A stretch of DNA of 64,000 nucleotides, from the NCBI RefSeq assembly GCF_028714775.1, contig NZ_JAQTLS010000009.1, forward strand, positions 118,270 through 182,269, written 5' to 3'. A program made the position numbers and the translations under genes. The stretch is from Thiothrix sp. (GTDB lineage: Bacteria > Pseudomonadota > Gammaproteobacteria > Thiotrichales > Thiotrichaceae). The notes beneath the pieces were generated by a model that was given only the letters and a program-made list of their open reading frames with translations, was not told the origin of the DNA and searched no databases. This document shows, in pieces, positions 25,882-36,592 of the stretch; the first letter of the stretch is position 1, and the number at the start of each line of letters is the position of its first letter.

Positions 25882-26514
25882 ATGGCTATCGGTCTGCTGG
25901 GTCGCAAAGTAGGTATGACCCGGATATACGGTGAAGATGGTGGTTCAACCCCCGTCACTGTGCTTGAGATTGCTGCAAACCGCGTTTCCCAAGTCAAGAC
26001 GGCGGAGACGGATGGTTATAGTGCCATTCAGTTGTCCGTGGGTGAGAAGAAGTCTTCCCGCGTTTCCAAGTCAGAAGCTGGTCATTTTGCCAAAGCAGGC
26101 GTACCAGCAGGTACTTTTGTTCGCGAATCCCGCGTAGACGATGCGTCAAGCTATGAACTGGGTGCGGAACTTGCGGTAAGCATGTTTGAAGCTGGTCAGA
26201 AAGTGGATGTGTCCGGCATCAGCAAGGGTAAAGGCTTCGCCGGTGTGCTGAAGCGTTATCATTTTGCTGGTCAAGACCGCACGCATGGTAACTCTCGGTC
26301 ACACAGGGCTCCGGGTTCCATTGGTCAGAACCAAACGCCGGGTCGTGTATTTCCTGGTAAGAAAATGTGCGGGCATCTGGGTGCTGAGCGCAGCACAGCT
26401 CAGGGTCTGGTCGTGGTGCGTGTAGACGCTGAGCGCAATCTGTTGTTGGTTAAAGGTGCTGTTCCCGGTGCTAATAACGGCGATGTGATTGTCAAGCTGT
26501 CGGTTAAGGCATAA
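25882..26514 (+). CDS. rplC: 50S ribosomal protein L3
   Basis: L3 is an early-assembly protein reaching toward the peptidyl-transferase centre. The 210-residue product shows [19 protein letters not shown] and the signature around [20 protein letters not shown]. Two ATGs lie close together; 25882 is chosen because GAAGAGG (25868-25874) is 7 bases away, while it is almost adjacent to the ATG at 25876, and because the product then matches the family start. Confidence 0.96.
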   Translation: MAIGLLGRKVGMTRIYGEDGGSTPVTVLEIAANRVSQVKTAETDGYSAIQLSVGEKKSSRVSKSEAGHFAKAGVPAGTFVRESRVDDASSYELGAELAVSMFEAGQKVDVSGISKGKGFAGVLKRYHFAGQDRTHGNSRSHRAPGSIGQNQTPGRVFPGKKMCGHLGAERSTAQGLVVVRVDAERNLLLVKGAVPGANNGDVIVKLSVKA

Positions 26515-26525
26515 GGGTGGCAGCA

Positions 26526-27128
26526 ATGGAATTACAGATTGCAAATGGTGGTTCTCTCGCGGTAAGCGAAGACGTTTTTGCACGTGAATTTAACGAAGGT
26601 CTGGTACACCAGGCTGTTGTTGCTTACATGGCAGGTGGTCGTGCTGGTACTAAAGCGCAAAAGACCCGTTCCGATGTAAGTGGTGGTGGTGCTAAGCCTT
26701 TCAAGCAGAAAGGTACTGGACGTGCGCGTGCTGGTAGTATCCGTAGCCCACTGTGGCGTACTGGTGGTAAGTCATTTGCTGCCCGTCCGCGTGATTTTAC
26801 GCAAAAGCTGAACAAGAAAATGTACCGTGCTGCGATGCGCTCCATTTTCTCTGAGTTGGTGCGTCAGGATCGTTTGGTGGTGGTTAGCGCGTTTGATGTC
26901 GCTGAACCAAAAACCAAACTGATGCTGGCTAAGCTAAAAGAATACGGTTCAAATGATGCTCTGCTGATTTCTGATATTGACGATGTCAATGTTCTGCTGT
27001 CTTCGCGCAATATTCCTTATTGCGAAGTTGCGAGCGTGGCTGGTTTGAATCCGGTAAGTCTGGTCGGTCACGAAAAAGTTATCGTGACGGCGGCTGCGGT
27101 CGAAAAAATTCAGGAGTGGCTGGCATGA
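26526..27128 (+). CDS. rplD: 50S ribosomal protein L4
   Basis: L4 lines the exit tunnel and in E. coli represses the S10 operon. The 200-residue product shows [20 protein letters not shown] and the tunnel loop [19 protein letters not shown]. The start is ATG 26526, with AAGGGTGG (26513-26520) upstream; a GTG at 26517 would add three residues absent from the family. The stop overlaps the rplW start (ATGA). Confidence 0.96.
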   Translation: MELQIANGGSLAVSEDVFAREFNEGLVHQAVVAYMAGGRAGTKAQKTRSDVSGGGAKPFKQKGTGRARAGSIRSPLWRTGGKSFAARPRDFTQKLNKKMYRAAMRSIFSELVRQDRLVVVSAFDVAEPKTKLMLAKLKEYGSNDALLISDIDDVNVLLSSRNIPYCEVASVAGLNPVSLVGHEKVIVTAAAVEKIQEWLA

Positions 27129-27418
27129 GTATGGAGCGTCTCTATCACGTTCTGGTTGCTCCGCGCGTTACAGAAAAAACTGTTGCTGCGGTTGAAAAGG
27201 CAAACCAATACGTATTCAAGGTTGCAAAAACTGCAACCAAGCAAGAAATCAAAGATGCTGTCGAGACTTTGTTTGAAGTCAAAGTTGATAAGGTTCGTAC
27301 CATCAACATGAAAGGCAAGCAGAAGAACTTTGGTCGTCGTGGCGGTCAACGCAACGACTGGAAAAAGGCTTACATAAGCCTGGCTGAAGGTTTCTCTCTG
27401 GATGCGGCAGCGGAATAA
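27125..27418 (+). CDS. rplW: 50S ribosomal protein L23
   Basis: L23 sits at the tunnel exit and docks trigger factor and SRP. The 97-residue product shows [20 protein letters not shown] and [20 protein letters not shown]. The start is ATG 27125, overlapping the rplD stop by 4 bases, with AGGAG at 27111-27115; a second ATG at 27131 is possible. The open frame extends back into rplD but is not homologous there. Confidence 0.95.
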   Translation: MSMERLYHVLVAPRVTEKTVAAVEKANQYVFKVAKTATKQEIKDAVETLFEVKVDKVRTINMKGKQKNFGRRGGQRNDWKKAYISLAEGFSLDAAAE

Positions 27419-27432
27419 GGTAAGGGTGAATC

Positions 27433-28260
27433 ATGGCAGTCGTTAAGGCAAAACCAACATCTCCCGGTCGCCGTTTCCAGGTTAAAGTTGTCAACAAAGA
27501 GTTGCACAAAGGTTCTCCTTGGAAGCCACTGGTAGAAGAAAAGCGCAAGAGCGGTGGACGTAACAATACTGGGCGTATTACTACCCGTCATGTGGGTGGT
27601 GGTCATCGTCAGCATTATCGTCTGGTTGATTTCAAGCGTCGCAAAGATGATATTCCGGCGAAAGTCGAACGTTTGGAGTATGATCCAAACCGCAGTGCAA
27701 ATATTGCCCTGTTGTTGTATGCAGACGGTGAGCGTCGTTACATCATTGCGCCAAAAGGTTTGAGTGCAGGTGCAGAAGTGATTTCTGGCCTCCATGCGCC
27801 GATTGCTGTGGGTAACTCCCTGCCAATGCGTAATATCCCTGTCGGTACAGTCATTCACTGTATCGAAATGAAGCCTGGCAAAGGTGCGCAGTTGGCGCGT
27901 AGTGCTGGTGCTTCTGTGCAATTGATTTCCCGTGAAGGTGCGCACGCTACTATCCGTTTGCGTTCCGGTGAAATGCGTAAAGTGCCGATTGACTGCCGTG
28001 CAACTATCGGTGAAGTCGGTAACTCTGAACATGCCTTGATCAAGTTGGGTAAAGCGGGTGCAAAGCGCTGGCGTGGTGTCCGTCCAACTGTCCGTGGTGT
28101 GGTCATGAACCCGGTAGACCATCCACACGGTGGTGGTGAAGGCCGTACCTCTGGTGGTCGTCACCCTGTTACTCCTTGGGGTGTTCCAACCAAGGGTTAC
28201 AAGACTCGTAGCAACAAACGCACCGACAATATGATTGTCCGTCGCCGGAACAAGAAGTAA
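27433..28260 (+). CDS. rplB: 50S ribosomal protein L2
   Basis: L2 is needed for subunit association and peptidyl-transferase activity. The 275-residue product carries the [20 protein letters not shown] block and the conserved histidine region [20 protein letters not shown]. The basic C-terminus ([17 protein letters not shown]) matches the family. It lies 14 bases after rplW and 12 before rpsS. Confidence 0.97.
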   Translation: MAVVKAKPTSPGRRFQVKVVNKELHKGSPWKPLVEEKRKSGGRNNTGRITTRHVGGGHRQHYRLVDFKRRKDDIPAKVERLEYDPNRSANIALLLYADGERRYIIAPKGLSAGAEVISGLHAPIAVGNSLPMRNIPVGTVIHCIEMKPGKGAQLARSAGASVQLISREGAHATIRLRSGEMRKVPIDCRATIGEVGNSEHALIKLGKAGAKRWRGVRPTVRGVVMNPVDHPHGGGEGRTSGGRHPVTPWGVPTKGYKTRSNKRTDNMIVRRRNKK

Positions 28261-28272
28261 GAGGATTAAACA

Positions 28273-28545
28273 GTGCCACGTTCACTAAAGAAAGGTCCTT
28301 TCGTTGACCATCACCTGATGAAGAAGGTTGAAACTGCTAAGGCAGCTAATGACCGTCGTCCAATCAAAACATGGTCGCGCCGCTCCATGATCCTGCCGGA
28401 ATTTATCGGCTTGACACTGGCGGTGCATAACGGCAAACAGCATGTTCCGGTGTTGGTTAATGAAAACATGGTAGGCCATAAACTGGGTGAGTTCGCGCTG
28501 ACCCGTTCGTATCGTGGTCACGTCGCCGACAAAAAGTCGAAGTAA
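28273..28545 (+). CDS. rpsS: 30S ribosomal protein S19
   Basis: S19 binds 16S rRNA in the 30S head near the A site, together with S13. The 90-residue product ([39 protein letters not shown]) starts at GTG 28273 after GAGGA (28261-28265). Length is near the 92 residues of E. coli. Confidence 0.96.
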   Translation: MPRSLKKGPFVDHHLMKKVETAKAANDRRPIKTWSRRSMILPEFIGLTLAVHNGKQHVPVLVNENMVGHKLGEFALTRSYRGHVADKKSK

Positions 28546-28554
28546 GAGGTTGAA

Positions 28555-28887
28555 ATGGAAGTTGCAGCACATTTGCGCTCTGCGCGTATTTCCCCTCAGA
28601 AGTGCCGACTGGTGGCTGATCAGATTCGTGGCCTGCCGGTAGACAAAGCCCTGAATATTCTGGCGTTTAGCCCGAAGAAAGGCGCTGCGATGCTGAAAAA
28701 AGTTCTGGAATCCGCGATTGCCAACGCTGAACATAATGATGGTGCCGATGTGGACGAATTGTGCGTTAAGCGCGTATTTGTCGACCAAGGTCCAACAATG
28801 AAGCGTATCATGCCGCGTGCTAAAGGTCGTGCTAACCGCATCCTGAAGCGCACCAGTCACATTACCGTCGCTGTAGGCGAGAAGTAA
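28555..28887 (+). CDS. rplV: 50S ribosomal protein L22
   Basis: L22 contributes to the exit-tunnel constriction and is a macrolide-resistance site. The 110-residue product has the family helix [20 protein letters not shown] and the tunnel hairpin [17 protein letters not shown]. The hairpin looks wild type. AGAGG lies just upstream of the ATG. Confidence 0.96.
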   Translation: MEVAAHLRSARISPQKCRLVADQIRGLPVDKALNILAFSPKKGAAMLKKVLESAIANAEHNDGADVDELCVKRVFVDQGPTMKRIMPRAKGRANRILKRTSHITVAVGEK

Positions 28888-28895
28888 GGTTTAGT

Positions 28896-29594
28896 ATGGG
28901 TCAGAAAGTACATCCAACTGGTATCCGTCTTGGCATCTCAACGGATTGGCGTTCCAAGTGGTACGCTGAAGGCAAGGATTATGCCAATTTCCTGTTCAAG
29001 GATTTGGAAGTCCGTGCGTTCCTGAAGAAGCGTCTGAAAGAAGCTTCTGTTAGCCGTATCCAGATTGAGCGTCCAGCAAAATCTGCGTTCATTACCATCC
29101 ATACGGCGCGTCCGGGTGTGGTAATCGGTAAGCAAGGCGCTGACATCGAAAAACTGCGTGCTGAAACAGCGGCGATTTTGGGTCTTCACGTTAATAACGT
29201 GAAGCTGAATATCGAAGAAATCCGCAAGCCTGAACTGGATTCCCAGTTGGTTGCTGAAAGTATCGCTAGCCAGCTCGAACGCCGTATCATGTTCCGTCGT
29301 GCTGCCAAGCGTGCTGTTGCGAATGCAATGCGTTTGGGTGCGCTGGGTATCAAAGTCTGTGTTGCTGGGCGTTTGAATGGCGCAGAGATTGCACGTACTG
29401 AGTTTTTCCGTGAAGGCCGTGTGCCGCTTCACACCCTGCGTGCTGACATCGACTATGCAACTGCGGAAGCGCTTACCACCTATGGCATCATCGGTGTAAA
29501 AGTGTGGATCTACAAGGGCGAAGTCTTCGACCTGGAGCAGAAACAGCAATCTAGCCAAAGCCAGAACCAAGGCCAAGGCAGAAAGAAGAAGTGA
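28896..29594 (+). CDS. rpsC: 30S ribosomal protein S3
   Basis: S3 lines the mRNA entry channel with S4 and S5. The 232-residue product starts [20 protein letters not shown], contains the KH-domain GxxG region ([14 protein letters not shown]) and ends in a glutamine-rich basic tail ([17 protein letters not shown]), longer in glutamine than I would expect for enterobacteria. It lies 8 bases after rplV. Confidence 0.97.
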   Translation: MGQKVHPTGIRLGISTDWRSKWYAEGKDYANFLFKDLEVRAFLKKRLKEASVSRIQIERPAKSAFITIHTARPGVVIGKQGADIEKLRAETAAILGLHVNNVKLNIEEIRKPELDSQLVAESIASQLERRIMFRRAAKRAVANAMRLGALGIKVCVAGRLNGAEIARTEFFREGRVPLHTLRADIDYATAEALTTYGIIGVKVWIYKGEVFDLEQKQQSSQSQNQGQGRKKK

Positions 29595-29606
29595 TAGAGG
29601 TCTGAG

Positions 29607-30020
29607 ATGTTACAACCCAAGAGAACCAAATTCCGCAAACAGATGAAAGGCCGCAACCGTGGCTTGGCATTGGCGGGAAGTAAAGTAAGCTTCGGTGAGT
29701 TTGGCCTGAAAGCTGTTGAGCGTACCCGCTTGACTGCACGTCAGATTGAATCAGCTCGTCGTGCGATCAACCGTTATGTCCGTCGTGGCGGCAAAATCTG
29801 GATTCGTGTATTCCCAGACAAGCCAATCAGCAAAAAGCCACTGGAAGTACGGCAAGGTAAAGGTAAAGGGAACGTTGAATACTGGGTTGCGCAAATTCAG
29901 CCGGGCAAGGTTCTCTATGAAATCGAAGGTGTAAGCGAAGAAGTGGCACGCGAAGCGTTCCGTCTTGCGGCTGCCAAACTTCCTATGAAAACGACATTTG
30001 TTTCTCGTCAGGTGATGTGA
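29607..30020 (+). CDS. rplP: 50S ribosomal protein L16
   Basis: L16 is a late-assembly protein near the A site that supports tRNA accommodation. The 137-residue product shows [19 protein letters not shown] and [20 protein letters not shown]. The conserved hydroxylation-site arginine region ([10 protein letters not shown]) is present. Its TGA stop shares a base with the ATG of rpmC. Confidence 0.96.
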   Translation: MLQPKRTKFRKQMKGRNRGLALAGSKVSFGEFGLKAVERTRLTARQIESARRAINRYVRRGGKIWIRVFPDKPISKKPLEVRQGKGKGNVEYWVAQIQPGKVLYEIEGVSEEVAREAFRLAAAKLPMKTTFVSRQVM

Positions 30021-30217
30021 TGAAAGCAGCCGAACTTAAGCAAAAATCAGCGACCGACCTTAAAGCCGAGTTGCTGGAAAACCTGAAAGAGCAGTTCAAG
30101 CTGCGTATGCAAAAAGCCGCTGGCCAATTGTCACGTCCTTCTGAAGTGAAGCGTGTACGTCGTCAGATTGCCCGGATCAAGACAGTGCTTGCCGCAAAGC
30201 AAGCCGCAGGTGAGTAA
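30020..30217 (+). CDS. rpmC: 50S ribosomal protein L29
   Basis: L29 is a small two-helix protein at the tunnel exit next to L23. The 65-residue product shows [20 protein letters not shown] and [16 protein letters not shown] 30020 is chosen because it begins the family N-terminus and overlaps the rplP stop (TGATG); GTG 30017 would add one methionine. Confidence 0.93.
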   Translation: MKAAELKQKSATDLKAELLENLKEQFKLRMQKAAGQLSRPSEVKRVRRQIARIKTVLAAKQAAGE

Positions 30218-30219
30218 CG

Positions 30220-30489
30220 ATGAGCGAAGAAGCAAAAGTCGAACGCAGCTTGCTGGGCCGTGTGGTCAGCAACAAAATGGACAAATCAATCGTGGTGCTG
30301 ATGGAACGCCAAGTCCAGCATCCGGTGTATGGCAAGTTTATCAAGCGTTCTAAAAAGTACCATGTTCACGACGAAAACAATGAATGTCGTGAAGGTGATA
30401 CCGTGATGTTCAAGGAATGCCGTCCTTTGTCTAAGACAAAGCACTGGACCTTGATCAAGGTCGTTGAACGCGCTCCTGAGCAAGCATAA
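30220..30489 (+). CDS. rpsQ: 30S ribosomal protein S17
   Basis: S17 is a primary 16S rRNA-binding OB-fold protein of the 30S body. The 89-residue product shows [20 protein letters not shown] and [20 protein letters not shown]. Its start lies 2 bases after the rpmC stop, next to a GAGTAACG site. Confidence 0.96.
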   Translation: MSEEAKVERSLLGRVVSNKMDKSIVVLMERQVQHPVYGKFIKRSKKYHVHDENNECREGDTVMFKECRPLSKTKHWTLIKVVERAPEQA

Positions 30490-30504
30490 GGACGGGGACT
30501 AGAA

Positions 30505-30873
30505 ATGATCCAGATGCAATCTACTCTGCAAGTTGCAGATAACAGCGGTGCCAAGAAAGTCATGTGCATCAAGGTTCTGGGCGGTTCCCATCGGCGTTAT
30601 GCAGGCATTGGTGATATCATCAAAGTCAGCATCAAGGATGCGATCCCGCGTGGCAAGGTCAAGAAAGGCGATGTTTACAACGCCGTGATCGTGCGTACTG
30701 CCCACGGTGTCCGCCGCAACGATGGTTCCAAAATCCGTTTCGACAATAACGCAGCCGTATTGTTGAACAACAAATTGGATCCAATCGGTACTCGTATTTT
30801 TGGGCCTGTCACCCGCGAACTGCGCGGTGAGAAGTTCATGAAAATTATTTCTCTGGCACCCGAAGTGCTGTAA
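30505..30873 (+). CDS. rplN: 50S ribosomal protein L14
   Basis: L14 lies at the subunit interface, contacts L19 and is the docking site of the silencing factor RsfS. The 122-residue product shows [20 protein letters not shown] and [20 protein letters not shown]. First gene of the classical spc group; here it follows rpsQ by 15 bases with no visible separate promoter. Confidence 0.97.
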   Translation: MIQMQSTLQVADNSGAKKVMCIKVLGGSHRRYAGIGDIIKVSIKDAIPRGKVKKGDVYNAVIVRTAHGVRRNDGSKIRFDNNAAVLLNNKLDPIGTRIFGPVTRELRGEKFMKIISLAPEVL

Positions 30874-30903
30874 GACTGCCAACCGACTCAAATAGGTGAA
30901 GAA

Positions 30904-31221
30904 ATGCGCAAAATTCGCAGTAATGACGAAGTAGTCGTCATCACCGGCAAAGATAAAGGCCGTCGCGGCAAAGTCATGCAGGTGTTAGCAGAAGGTAAGG
31001 TTTTGGTTCAAGGTATTAACCGTGTCAAAAAACACGTTAAGCCTAACCCAAATGCAGGTGTTCAAGGTGGCATTGTTGAAAAAGAAATGCCCATGGACAA
31101 CTCAAATGTGATGCTGGTCAACCCTGCCACTGGCAAGGGTGATCGTGTTGGATTCAAGCTCCTGGAAGATGGCAAGAAAATCCGTGTCTTCAAGTCCAAT
31201 GGTGAGCGCGTAGACGCTTAA
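30904..31221 (+). CDS. rplX: 50S ribosomal protein L24
   Basis: L24 initiates 50S assembly and lies near the tunnel exit. The 105-residue product has the KOW motif ([18 protein letters not shown]) and [28 protein letters not shown] lies just upstream of the ATG. Confidence 0.96.
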   Translation: MRKIRSNDEVVVITGKDKGRRGKVMQVLAEGKVLVQGINRVKKHVKPNPNAGVQGGIVEKEMPMDNSNVMLVNPATGKGDRVGFKLLEDGKKIRVFKSNGERVDA

Positions 31222-31229
31222 GGTGTAAA

Positions 31230-31769
31230 ATGTCGAGACTGCAACAGTACTACCGCGATACTGTCGTCAAGGAATTGACGGACAAGTTCGGGTACAAAAA
31301 CGTGATGGAAGTGCCGAAGGTCGTCAAGATCAGCCTGAATATGGGGCTAGGCGAAGCTGTCGGCGATAAGAAAATTATCGAACACGCTACAGGTGACATG
31401 AGCAAAATTGCTGGTCAAAAACCTGTCGTAACGCTGAGCCGCAAATCCATTGCAGGCTTCAAAATTCGTGACAACTGGCCAATTGGCTGCATGGTCACGC
31501 TGCGTAGCGAAAAGATGTACGAATTTTTGGATCGCCTGATCAATATTTCCATTCCGCGTATCCGCGACTTCCGTGGTCTTAACGGACGTGCATTCGACGG
31601 TCGTGGTAACTACAACATGGGCATCAAGGAACAAATCATTTTCCCTGAAATTGATTATGACAAAATTGATGCACTGCGTGGTATGAACATTACCATCGCT
31701 ACCACTGCAAAAACTGACGAAGAGGGACGGGCACTGCTCGAAGCCTTCAAGTTCCCCTTCAGACAGTAA
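31230..31769 (+). CDS. rplE: 50S ribosomal protein L5
   Basis: L5 binds 5S rRNA and contacts S13 across the intersubunit bridge. The 179-residue product, same length as in E. coli, shows [19 protein letters not shown] and [20 protein letters not shown]. In E. coli the start of rplE is where S8 represses the spc operon; I could not resolve that structure here. Confidence 0.97.
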   Translation: MSRLQQYYRDTVVKELTDKFGYKNVMEVPKVVKISLNMGLGEAVGDKKIIEHATGDMSKIAGQKPVVTLSRKSIAGFKIRDNWPIGCMVTLRSEKMYEFLDRLINISIPRIRDFRGLNGRAFDGRGNYNMGIKEQIIFPEIDYDKIDALRGMNITIATTAKTDEEGRALLEAFKFPFRQ

Positions 31770-31785
31770 GAGGATAGAAGATCAA

Positions 31786-32091
31786 ATGGCTAAGAAATCC
31801 ATGATCGCCCGTGAAACACGCCGTACTGCTTGCGTCGCTAAATATGCTACTAAGCGTGATGAGTTGAAAGCTATCATCAGCAACCCAGAAAGCTCTTTTG
31901 AAGCTGTGATGGAAGCGAATGAAAAGCTGCAAAAGCTGCCACGTGACAGCAGCCCAGTACGTCAAATGTCCCGTTGTAATCTGACAGGGCGTCCACATGC
32001 TGTTTACCGCAAGTTCGGCCTGTGCCGTAACAAACTGCGCGAAGCGACCATGCGTGGTGACGTTCCAGGTTTACGCAAGGCAAGCTGGTAA
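31786..32091 (+). CDS. rpsN: 30S ribosomal protein S14
   Basis: S14 is a late-assembly protein of the 30S head. The 101-residue product is the long, zinc-free type ([32 protein letters not shown]), without the CxxC pairs of the short form. It lies 16 bases after rplE. Confidence 0.96.
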   Translation: MAKKSMIARETRRTACVAKYATKRDELKAIISNPESSFEAVMEANEKLQKLPRDSSPVRQMSRCNLTGRPHAVYRKFGLCRNKLREATMRGDVPGLRKASW

Positions 32092-32103
32092 GGGAGAGAT
32101 AAT

Positions 32104-32499
32104 ATGAGTATGAGTGATCCTATCGCCGATATGTTGACCCGCATCCGTAACGGTCAGCGTGCAAACAAGGCGAGTGTTACTTTCCCTGCTTCCAAGCAGA
32201 AAAAAGCTATCTTGGCAGTGTTGGAAGATGAAGGCTACATCGCTGGTTTTGAAGCAGGTGAAGCCGAAGGCCACCCTGTTACTAAAGTGAAGCTGAAATA
32301 CTTCCAAGGCAAGCCAGTCATCAGCAACGTGAAACGTGTCAGCCGTCCAGGTCTGCGCATTTTCCGCAGCAAAGATGAACTGCCGAAAGTTATGGGTGGT
32401 TATGGTATAGCTATTATCTCCACGTCCCGAGGCGTCATGAGTGACCGTGCAGCACGCGCAGCCGGTCAGGGTGGCGAAGTCCTCTGTGTGGTCGAATAA
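32104..32499 (+). CDS. rpsH: 30S ribosomal protein S8
   Basis: S8 is a primary 16S rRNA-binding protein and, in E. coli, the translational repressor of the spc operon. The 131-residue product shows [20 protein letters not shown] and [27 protein letters not shown] lies 7 bases before ATG 32104; a second ATG at 32110 is also possible. Confidence 0.96.
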   Translation: MSMSDPIADMLTRIRNGQRANKASVTFPASKQKKAILAVLEDEGYIAGFEAGEAEGHPVTKVKLKYFQGKPVISNVKRVSRPGLRIFRSKDELPKVMGGYGIAIISTSRGVMSDRAARAAGQGGEVLCVVE

Positions 32500-32514
32500 A
32501 AGGCGGACTTTGAC

Positions 32515-33054
32515 ATGTCAAGAATTGCAAAGAAATCGCTGGCTCTGCCTAAGGGCGTAGAAGTCAGCATTACCGGGCAAAGCCTGAAAATCAAAGGCAG
32601 CAAAGGCGCTTTTGATTTCACAATCCACGATGCAGTGGAAGTGGTTCACGAAGATAACGTGCTGAAGTTCCGTGCTAAGCGTGATAATGAATCCGCTGGT
32701 TGGGCTTTAGCAGGTACTACCCGCGCTTTGGCCAATAACATGGTCACAGGTGTTAGCCAAGGTTTCGAGAAGAAACTGCAACTGGTCGGGGTTGGTTATC
32801 GTGCCCAGGCTCAAGGCAGCAAGCTGAACCTGAGTCTTGGTTTCTCCCATCCGGTCGTGCATGACATGCCGGAAGGTATCACTGTTGAAACTCCGAGCCA
32901 GACAGAAATTGTCATTCGTGGTGTAGACAAGCAGAAGGTTGGTCAAGTTGCGGCAGAAGTTCGCGCCTACCGTCCACCAGAGCCTTACAAAGGCAAGGGT
33001 GTTAAGTACGCGAATGAAGTTATCCTGCGTAAAGAGACCAAGAAGAAGAAGTAA
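32515..33054 (+). CDS. rplF: 50S ribosomal protein L6
   Basis: L6 lies near the sarcin-ricin loop and the factor-binding site. The 179-residue product contains the two L6 repeats and the signature [19 protein letters not shown] near the C-terminus. It lies 15 bases after rpsH. Confidence 0.97.
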   Translation: MSRIAKKSLALPKGVEVSITGQSLKIKGSKGAFDFTIHDAVEVVHEDNVLKFRAKRDNESAGWALAGTTRALANNMVTGVSQGFEKKLQLVGVGYRAQAQGSKLNLSLGFSHPVVHDMPEGITVETPSQTEIVIRGVDKQKVGQVAAEVRAYRPPEPYKGKGVKYANEVILRKETKKKK

Positions 33055-33064
33055 GGTGGCATAG

Positions 33065-33418
33065 ATGGACAAGAAAGCATCCCGTATTCGCCGTGGTAAG
33101 CGCAGCCGCATGAAGATGCGTGAACTGCGTGTCAACCGTCTGAGCATCCACCGTACTTCCCTGCATATCTATGCACAGGTTGTGACCTCGGATGGTTCAG
33201 AAGTTTTGGCAGCGGCTTCAACGCTGGACAAAGACCTGCGTGCAGGTTTGGATTACACAGGCAACGTAGCGGCTGCAACAGCAGTTGGCAAATTGGTTGC
33301 TGAGCGTGCGCTGGCAAAAGGTATTGACTCCGTTGCTTTTGATCGCTCTGGTTTTAAATATCATGGTCGCATCAAAGCGCTGGCAGATGGCGCTCGTGAA
33401 GCCGGTCTGAAATTCTAA
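33065..33418 (+). CDS. rplR: 50S ribosomal protein L18
   Basis: L18 brings 5S rRNA into the large subunit together with L5. The 117-residue product, the same length as E. coli L18, shows [20 protein letters not shown] and [27 protein letters not shown] lies upstream of the ATG. Confidence 0.96.
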   Translation: MDKKASRIRRGKRSRMKMRELRVNRLSIHRTSLHIYAQVVTSDGSEVLAAASTLDKDLRAGLDYTGNVAAATAVGKLVAERALAKGIDSVAFDRSGFKYHGRIKALADGAREAGLKF

Positions 33419-33429
33419 GGATTTATCCA

Positions 33430-33939
33430 ATGGCGAAGGCAGAAAATACATCAGCACCATCTGACGGTTTGCAAGAAAAGCTGGTTCAAGTGAACCGCGT
33501 TGCTAAAACTGTGAAAGGTGGTCGTATCATGAGCTTCACTGCGTTGACCGTAGTGGGCGATGGTAATGGTCGTGTCGGTTTCGGTTATGGCAAGGCGCGT
33601 GAAGTGCCAGCTGCTATCCAAAAAGCAATGGATCAGGCTCGCCGTAGTCTGGTAAACGTTTCTTTGGTTGATGGCACATTGCAATACCCGGTCAAGTTTG
33701 AACACGGTGCGGCGAAAGTTTACATGCAACCTGCCTCTGAAGGTACGGGCGTTATCGCAGGTGGTGCGATGCGTGCGGTGCTTGAAGTTGCTGGTGTGCG
33801 TAACGTATTGTCCAAATGCATGGGCACTCGTAACGCGGGCAACGTAGTGCGTGCAACCATCGCGGCTTTGGCTTCCGTGCAGGATCCTGAAATGATCGCT
33901 GCCAAGCGTGGCAAGACCGTTGATCAGATTAAGGGATAA
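33430..33939 (+). CDS. rpsE: 30S ribosomal protein S5
   Basis: S5 forms part of the mRNA entry channel and affects decoding fidelity. The 169-residue product has the dsRBD-like N-terminal domain ([20 protein letters not shown]) and the C-terminal domain with [19 protein letters not shown]. The spectinomycin-loop residues around VAKTVKGGR look wild type. Confidence 0.97.
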   Translation: MAKAENTSAPSDGLQEKLVQVNRVAKTVKGGRIMSFTALTVVGDGNGRVGFGYGKAREVPAAIQKAMDQARRSLVNVSLVDGTLQYPVKFEHGAAKVYMQPASEGTGVIAGGAMRAVLEVAGVRNVLSKCMGTRNAGNVVRATIAALASVQDPEMIAAKRGKTVDQIKG

Positions 33940-33943
33940 GACG

Positions 33944-34132
33944 ATGACTTCTGCAAAGCAGCTTAAACTGACCTTGGTGCGCAGCCTGAATGGTCGCCTG
34001 AAAAGTCACCAGCAATGTGCCCGTGGTCTTGGTATCCGCAAGATTCATAACCCGGTCACGGTTGTTGATACCCCGGAAAACCGTGGCATGATCAACAAGA
34101 TTTCCTACATGCTGACGGTTGAGGAAGCTTAA
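33944..34132 (+). CDS. rpmD: 50S ribosomal protein L30
   Basis: L30 is a small 23S rRNA-binding protein. The 62-residue product shows [20 protein letters not shown] and [20 protein letters not shown]. The start is ATG 33944, four bases after the rpsE stop, because the earlier in-frame codons overlap rpsE and are not in the family. Confidence 0.95.
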   Translation: MTSAKQLKLTLVRSLNGRLKSHQQCARGLGIRKIHNPVTVVDTPENRGMINKISYMLTVEEA

Positions 34133-34133
34133 A

Positions 34134-34568
34134 ATGAAATTAAATACGCTACAGCCTGATGCTGGCAGCCGTCCTGCACGTACCCGTGTTGGGCGTGGTA
34201 TCGGTTCAGGTTTAGGTAAAACTGCCGGTCGCGGTCATAAAGGCCAACGTTCACGTAAAAGTGGCGGCAACAAAGGCGGTTTTGAAGGTGGTCAAATGCC
34301 AATGCATCGCCGCTTGCCGAAATTTGGCTTTACTTCCCGCATTGGGATGCATACAGCCGAAGTTCGCTTGAGTGAGCTGGCAAAAGTTGAAGGCGATATG
34401 ATCGACCTGCTGAGCCTGAAAGCTGCCAACGTGATTGACGCGCAAACTGTCCAAGCCAAAATTATCCTTTCTGGTACGGTTGAAAAAGCTGTTACTGTTA
34501 AGGGTGTTGGTGTGACTAAAGGTGCTCGTGAAGCCATTGAAGCAGCGGGCGGCAAGATCGAAGAATAA
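34134..34568 (+). CDS. rplO: 50S ribosomal protein L15
   Basis: L15 is a late-assembly protein with a long glycine/arginine-rich N-terminal extension into 23S rRNA. The 144-residue product shows [20 protein letters not shown] and [20 protein letters not shown]. The start is ATG 34134, one base after the rpmD stop; the family N-terminus begins there. Confidence 0.96.
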   Translation: MKLNTLQPDAGSRPARTRVGRGIGSGLGKTAGRGHKGQRSRKSGGNKGGFEGGQMPMHRRLPKFGFTSRIGMHTAEVRLSELAKVEGDMIDLLSLKAANVIDAQTVQAKIILSGTVEKAVTVKGVGVTKGAREAIEAAGGKIEE

Positions 34569-34581
34569 CGGATAATAACTC

Positions 34582-35931
34582 ATGCGCAAAAACCCGACAG
34601 CTTCCCTTGGGGGCTTTGGAAACATGGTTGAGATTCGCCAGCGGTTAGTATTTGTACTGCTGGCGTTGATCGTTTATCGGCTTGGGACATACATTCCTGT
34701 TCCTGGTGTGAATCCTGCGGCGATGGCGCAGTTTTTTGACCAGAACAATGGCACTATTCTGGGCGTATTCAACATGTTTTCAGGCGGGGCCTTGCAGCGT
34801 TTGAGTGTGTTTGCGCTGGGTGTTATGCCGTACATTTCCTCTTCAATCGTTGTCCAGTTGATGACAACGGTTGTGCCTTTCTTTGAGCAATTGAAGAAAG
34901 ATGGTGAGTCGGGTCGCCGTAAGATTACTCAATATACTCGTTACGGTACGGTAGCGTTGGCGCTGTTCCAAAGTATCGGTGTTGCTATCGCTTTGGGTGG
35001 GCAAGACATTGGTGGCGGTCAAACCATCGCGTTAAACCCCGGCTTGAGCTTTATTATTACGACTGTGGCTACCTTGGTGACAGGTACATTGTTCCTGATG
35101 TGGTTGGGTGAGCAAATTACTGAGCGTGGTATCGGTAATGGTATTTCCCTGATCATCTTTGGTGGTATCGTCGCGGGCTTGCCAGCCGCCGTTGGTGGCA
35201 CATTGGAATTGGCAAACACGGGTGAACTTTCCCCGTTTTTGGTCATTGTGTTGCTGGCGTTGGTGCTGTTAGTGACTGCACTGGTTATTTTTGTTGAGCG
35301 TGGTCAGCGCCGTATTACGGTCAACTACGCTAACCGCCAGCAAGGCCGCAAGATGATGATGGGGCAATCCAGCCATCTACCGTTGAAGTTGAATATGGCA
35401 GGGGTTATCCCACCGATTTTCGCTTCCAGTATTATCCTGTTCCCTTCAACCTTGGGGCAGTGGTTCGGTAATATGGATGGTATGGGCTGGTTGAAAGACT
35501 TTTTCCAAATGTTGCAACCGGGTCAGCCTTTGTATGTGTTACTATATGCAGTCGCGATTGTGTTCTTCTGTTTCTTCTATACGGCTTTGGTATTTAACTC
35601 ACGTGAGACTGCCGAAAACCTGAAGAAAGCAGGGGCGTTTATTCCGGGTATCCGTCCGGGTGAGCAAACATCCAAATATATTGATGGTGTTATGACCCGT
35701 TTGACTGGGGTCGGCGCTATCTACATTACCTTGGTCTGCCTGTTGCCTGAATTCTTGGTTCTGGGCTGGAACGTACCTTTCTACTTTGGGGGTACTTCAC
35801 TGCTGATCATCGTGGTCGTTGTCATGGATTTCCTGTCCCAGTTACAGGCACACATGATGTCGCACCAGTACGAGGGCTTGATGAAGAAAGCCAATTTTAA
35901 AGCGCAGACACGCCCTGGCACTGTGCGCTAA
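34582..35931 (+). CDS. secY: Preprotein translocase subunit SecY
   Basis: SecY is the protein-conducting channel of the inner membrane, partnered by SecE (9339) and SecG. The 449-residue product has ten predicted membrane helices, the plug region near [20 protein letters not shown], and the conserved cytoplasmic loops ([31 protein letters not shown] at the end). It keeps its usual place between rplO and rpmJ. Confidence 0.97.
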   Translation: MRKNPTASLGGFGNMVEIRQRLVFVLLALIVYRLGTYIPVPGVNPAAMAQFFDQNNGTILGVFNMFSGGALQRLSVFALGVMPYISSSIVVQLMTTVVPFFEQLKKDGESGRRKITQYTRYGTVALALFQSIGVAIALGGQDIGGGQTIALNPGLSFIITTVATLVTGTLFLMWLGEQITERGIGNGISLIIFGGIVAGLPAAVGGTLELANTGELSPFLVIVLLALVLLVTALVIFVERGQRRITVNYANRQQGRKMMMGQSSHLPLKLNMAGVIPPIFASSIILFPSTLGQWFGNMDGMGWLKDFFQMLQPGQPLYVLLYAVAIVFFCFFYTALVFNSRETAENLKKAGAFIPGIRPGEQTSKYIDGVMTRLTGVGAIYITLVCLLPEFLVLGWNVPFYFGGTSLLIIVVVVMDFLSQLQAHMMSHQYEGLMKKANFKAQTRPGTVR

Positions 35932-35957
35932 TCTGATTCATTTGGAGAGTTTTTATC

Positions 35958-36071
35958 ATGAAGGTTAGAGCTTCTGTTAAAAAATTGTGCCGTAACTGCC
36001 GGGTCATCCGCAGAAACGGTGTAGTCCGCATTATCTGCTCTGATCCACGCCACAAGCAGCGTCAGGGCTAA
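35958..36071 (+). CDS. rpmJ: 50S ribosomal protein L36
   Basis: A 37-residue protein, starting [11 protein letters not shown] and ending [10 protein letters not shown]. The C11-x2-C14 ... C27-x4-H32 pattern is the zinc ribbon of the zinc-binding (C+) form of L36. GGAGAG lies 12 bases upstream. It follows secY by 26 bases and is followed by a terminator-like hairpin. Confidence 0.95.
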   Translation: MKVRASVKKLCRNCRVIRRNGVVRIICSDPRHKQRQG

Positions 36072-36120
36072 GATAGTTTTATCCCGAATGCCCGTTAAGC
36101 GTGGTAATCAGGATTCCCGA

Positions 36121-36152
36121 AATAACCTCTGCTCAGACAGGGGTTATTTGTT
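36121..36152 (+). terminator. Terminator-like hairpin after rpmJ
   Basis: AATAACCTCT (36121-36130) pairs with AGGGGTTATT (36139-36148) with one G-T pair; the following T-tract is short (TGTTG). It probably ends or attenuates the spc transcript before the alpha-operon promoter. Confidence 0.6.
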
Positions 36153-36179
36153 GATAATAGTAAGAGATTCCGGCATAAT
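36151..36179 (+). promoter_or_regulatory. Sigma-70 promoter of the alpha operon
   Basis: TTGATA (36151-36156), a 17-base spacer and CATAAT (36174-36179) lie 34 bases before rpsM. The leader of the resulting mRNA would be only about 27 bases, too short for the E. coli S4-binding pseudoknot. Confidence 0.7.
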
Positions 36180-36212
36180 CGCCGGTTTTCCCGGTAGTCT
36201 GGAGAGATTTTA

Positions 36213-36569
36213 ATGGCTCGTATTGCGGGTATCAATCTTCCTGTCAACAAGCATGTGGTAATTGGTCTGACTGCGATTTATGGCGTTGGTCGTCCTCGTG
36301 CTGCGGAGATTTGCAAAGCTGCGGACATCGTTCCAAGCACCAAAATCCGTGACCTCAGCGAAGATCAAGTTGAGCGCATCCGTCTCGAAGTGGGCAAGCT
36401 CACTGTCGAAGGCGATCTGCGCCGTGAAGTTTCCATGAGCATCAAACGCTTGATGGATATGGGTTGCTATCGTGGCATCCGCCACAGACGTGGCCTGCCT
36501 CTGCGTGGTCAGCGTACTAAAACGAACGCACGTACCCGTAAAGGCCCTCGTCGTCCTATTCGTAAATAA
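36213..36569 (+). CDS. rpsM: 30S ribosomal protein S13
   Basis: S13 lies at the top of the 30S head and contacts P-site tRNA and L5. The 118-residue product, the same length as in E. coli, shows [20 protein letters not shown] and [26 protein letters not shown] (36201-36206) precedes ATG 36213. Confidence 0.97.
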   Translation: MARIAGINLPVNKHVVIGLTAIYGVGRPRAAEICKAADIVPSTKIRDLSEDQVERIRLEVGKLTVEGDLRREVSMSIKRLMDMGCYRGIRHRRGLPLRGQRTKTNARTRKGPRRPIRK

Positions 36570-36592
36570 AGAGATTGCAGGTAGAGTAAGTA